Source of the DNA: Marinosulfonomonas sp. PRT-SC04
Lineage (GTDB): Bacteria; Pseudomonadota; Alphaproteobacteria; Rhodobacterales; Rhodobacteraceae
Reading direction: 5' to 3'
Assembly: GCA_001321835.1 (NCBI GenBank)
Contig: JPUR01000167.1
Location: forward strand, 1-5,712
Length of the DNA: 5,712 nucleotides
The notes under the pieces were generated by a model. The model was not told the origin of the DNA. It did no database searches and saw only the letters and a list, made by a program, of their open reading frames with translations. The translations under genes were made by a program, and so were the position numbers. Positions 5,404-5,712 of this stretch are shown in pieces. Position 1 is the first letter of the stretch, and the number at the start of each line of letters is the position of its first letter.

Positions 5404-5712
5404 GCAAACTTCTCTGCTGGCGTTTGGTATTGCAAGGTCTTTCGGGGGCGCTCGTTAAGCTGTCGTGCAATTGCACTGAGTTTGGCTTGAGAATGGACTG
5501 ATAGGTCCGTTCCGCGCGGCAAATATTGTCTAAGCAACCTGTTGGTATTCTCGTTAGATCCGCGCTGCCACGGCGATTGCGGATCACAGAAGTAGACCTC
5601 GACATCTGTGGCCATCGTCAGGCGCGCATGATCAGCCAGCTCTTTTCCACGGTCCCAAGTTAGAGATTTATAGAGTTCCCGAGGCAACCTTTGCGACGAT
5701 TTAATCAATCAA
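5375..5712 (-). mobile_element. IS30-family insertion sequence, partial (continues past the window)
   Basis: The segment after the portal break is the 3' end of an IS30-family element with its transposase on the minus strand. The exact edge is uncertain: portal-like sequence ends near 5370, and the transposase stop is at 5379-5381, so the element's end must lie at about 5371-5379. The terminal inverted repeat (candidate CTCAACTGATCGATGCAACA, starting at 5379) and the target duplication cannot be verified, because the other end is outside the window. Confidence 0.8.
5379..5712 (-). CDS. IS30-family transposase, C-terminal part
   Basis: This is the C-terminal 109 residues of a DDE transposase that normally has about 320-350. 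[12 protein letters not shown] carries the second catalytic Asp; [20 protein letters not shown] and the following [15 protein letters not shown] carry the catalytic Glu in [22 protein letters not shown] is the typical IS30 end. The N-terminal DNA-binding region and first Asp would be upstream, to the right of the window. Reading back, an in-frame TGA occurs at 5711-5709 just before LIKSSQRLP, where family members continue without a stop. So this copy may be frame-broken at the window edge; TTGATTGATT there looks like a four-base tandem duplication. The TTG at 5708-5706 is probably not a true start. Confidence 0.85.

Noticed and set aside
4855..5605. Two overlapping minus-strand open frames opposite the portal
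   Set aside because: They are shadows of the portal and the IS end; the real transposase is in another frame with conserved IS30 motifs.

Overview
The window looks like a chromosomal segment of an alphaproteobacterium of the order Rhodobacterales, probably the Roseobacter group. The evidence is the gene order (fabF, mltG, then the first genes of a gene transfer agent head cluster), the moderate-to-high GC content and the protein motifs. No species can be named from sequence alone.

Layout. Positions 1-475 are non-coding and contain a compact cluster of GC-rich palindromes (about 223-294). fabF (476-1738) and mltG (1738-2883) form a tight housekeeping pair with overlapping stop and start codons: fatty-acid elongation and peptidoglycan glycan-strand cleavage. 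The gap 2884-3186 holds a near-consensus sigma-70-type promoter (2966-2994), a terminator-like hairpin with a T tract right after the predicted start site (3020-3064), and a second foldable segment (3091-3145). Then follow three genes in the order typical of the RcGTA-like cluster: g1, small terminase-like (3187-3528, intact); g2, large terminase (3521-4806); and g3, portal (4936-5403). A 32-bp-arm hairpin (4814-4890) lies between g2 and g3. The right edge is the end of an IS30-family insertion sequence with its transposase on the minus strand (about 5375 to beyond 5712).

Main message: this GTA cluster appears to be decaying. The terminase has a Pro where the Walker A Thr/Ser should be, a one-base frame break after the ATPase motifs, and no normal start codon. 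The portal reading frame is cut after about 145 residues by the insertion sequence. The housekeeping genes and g1 look intact. Without packaging ATPase and portal, this locus should not produce transducing particles, unless complete copies exist elsewhere. An alternative to simple loss is noted for the frame break: it lies just downstream of a canonical A-AAA-AAT slippery heptamer, so -1 programmed frameshifting or a sequencing error must be excluded.

I see no tRNA, rRNA, CRISPR array or defence system in the window.
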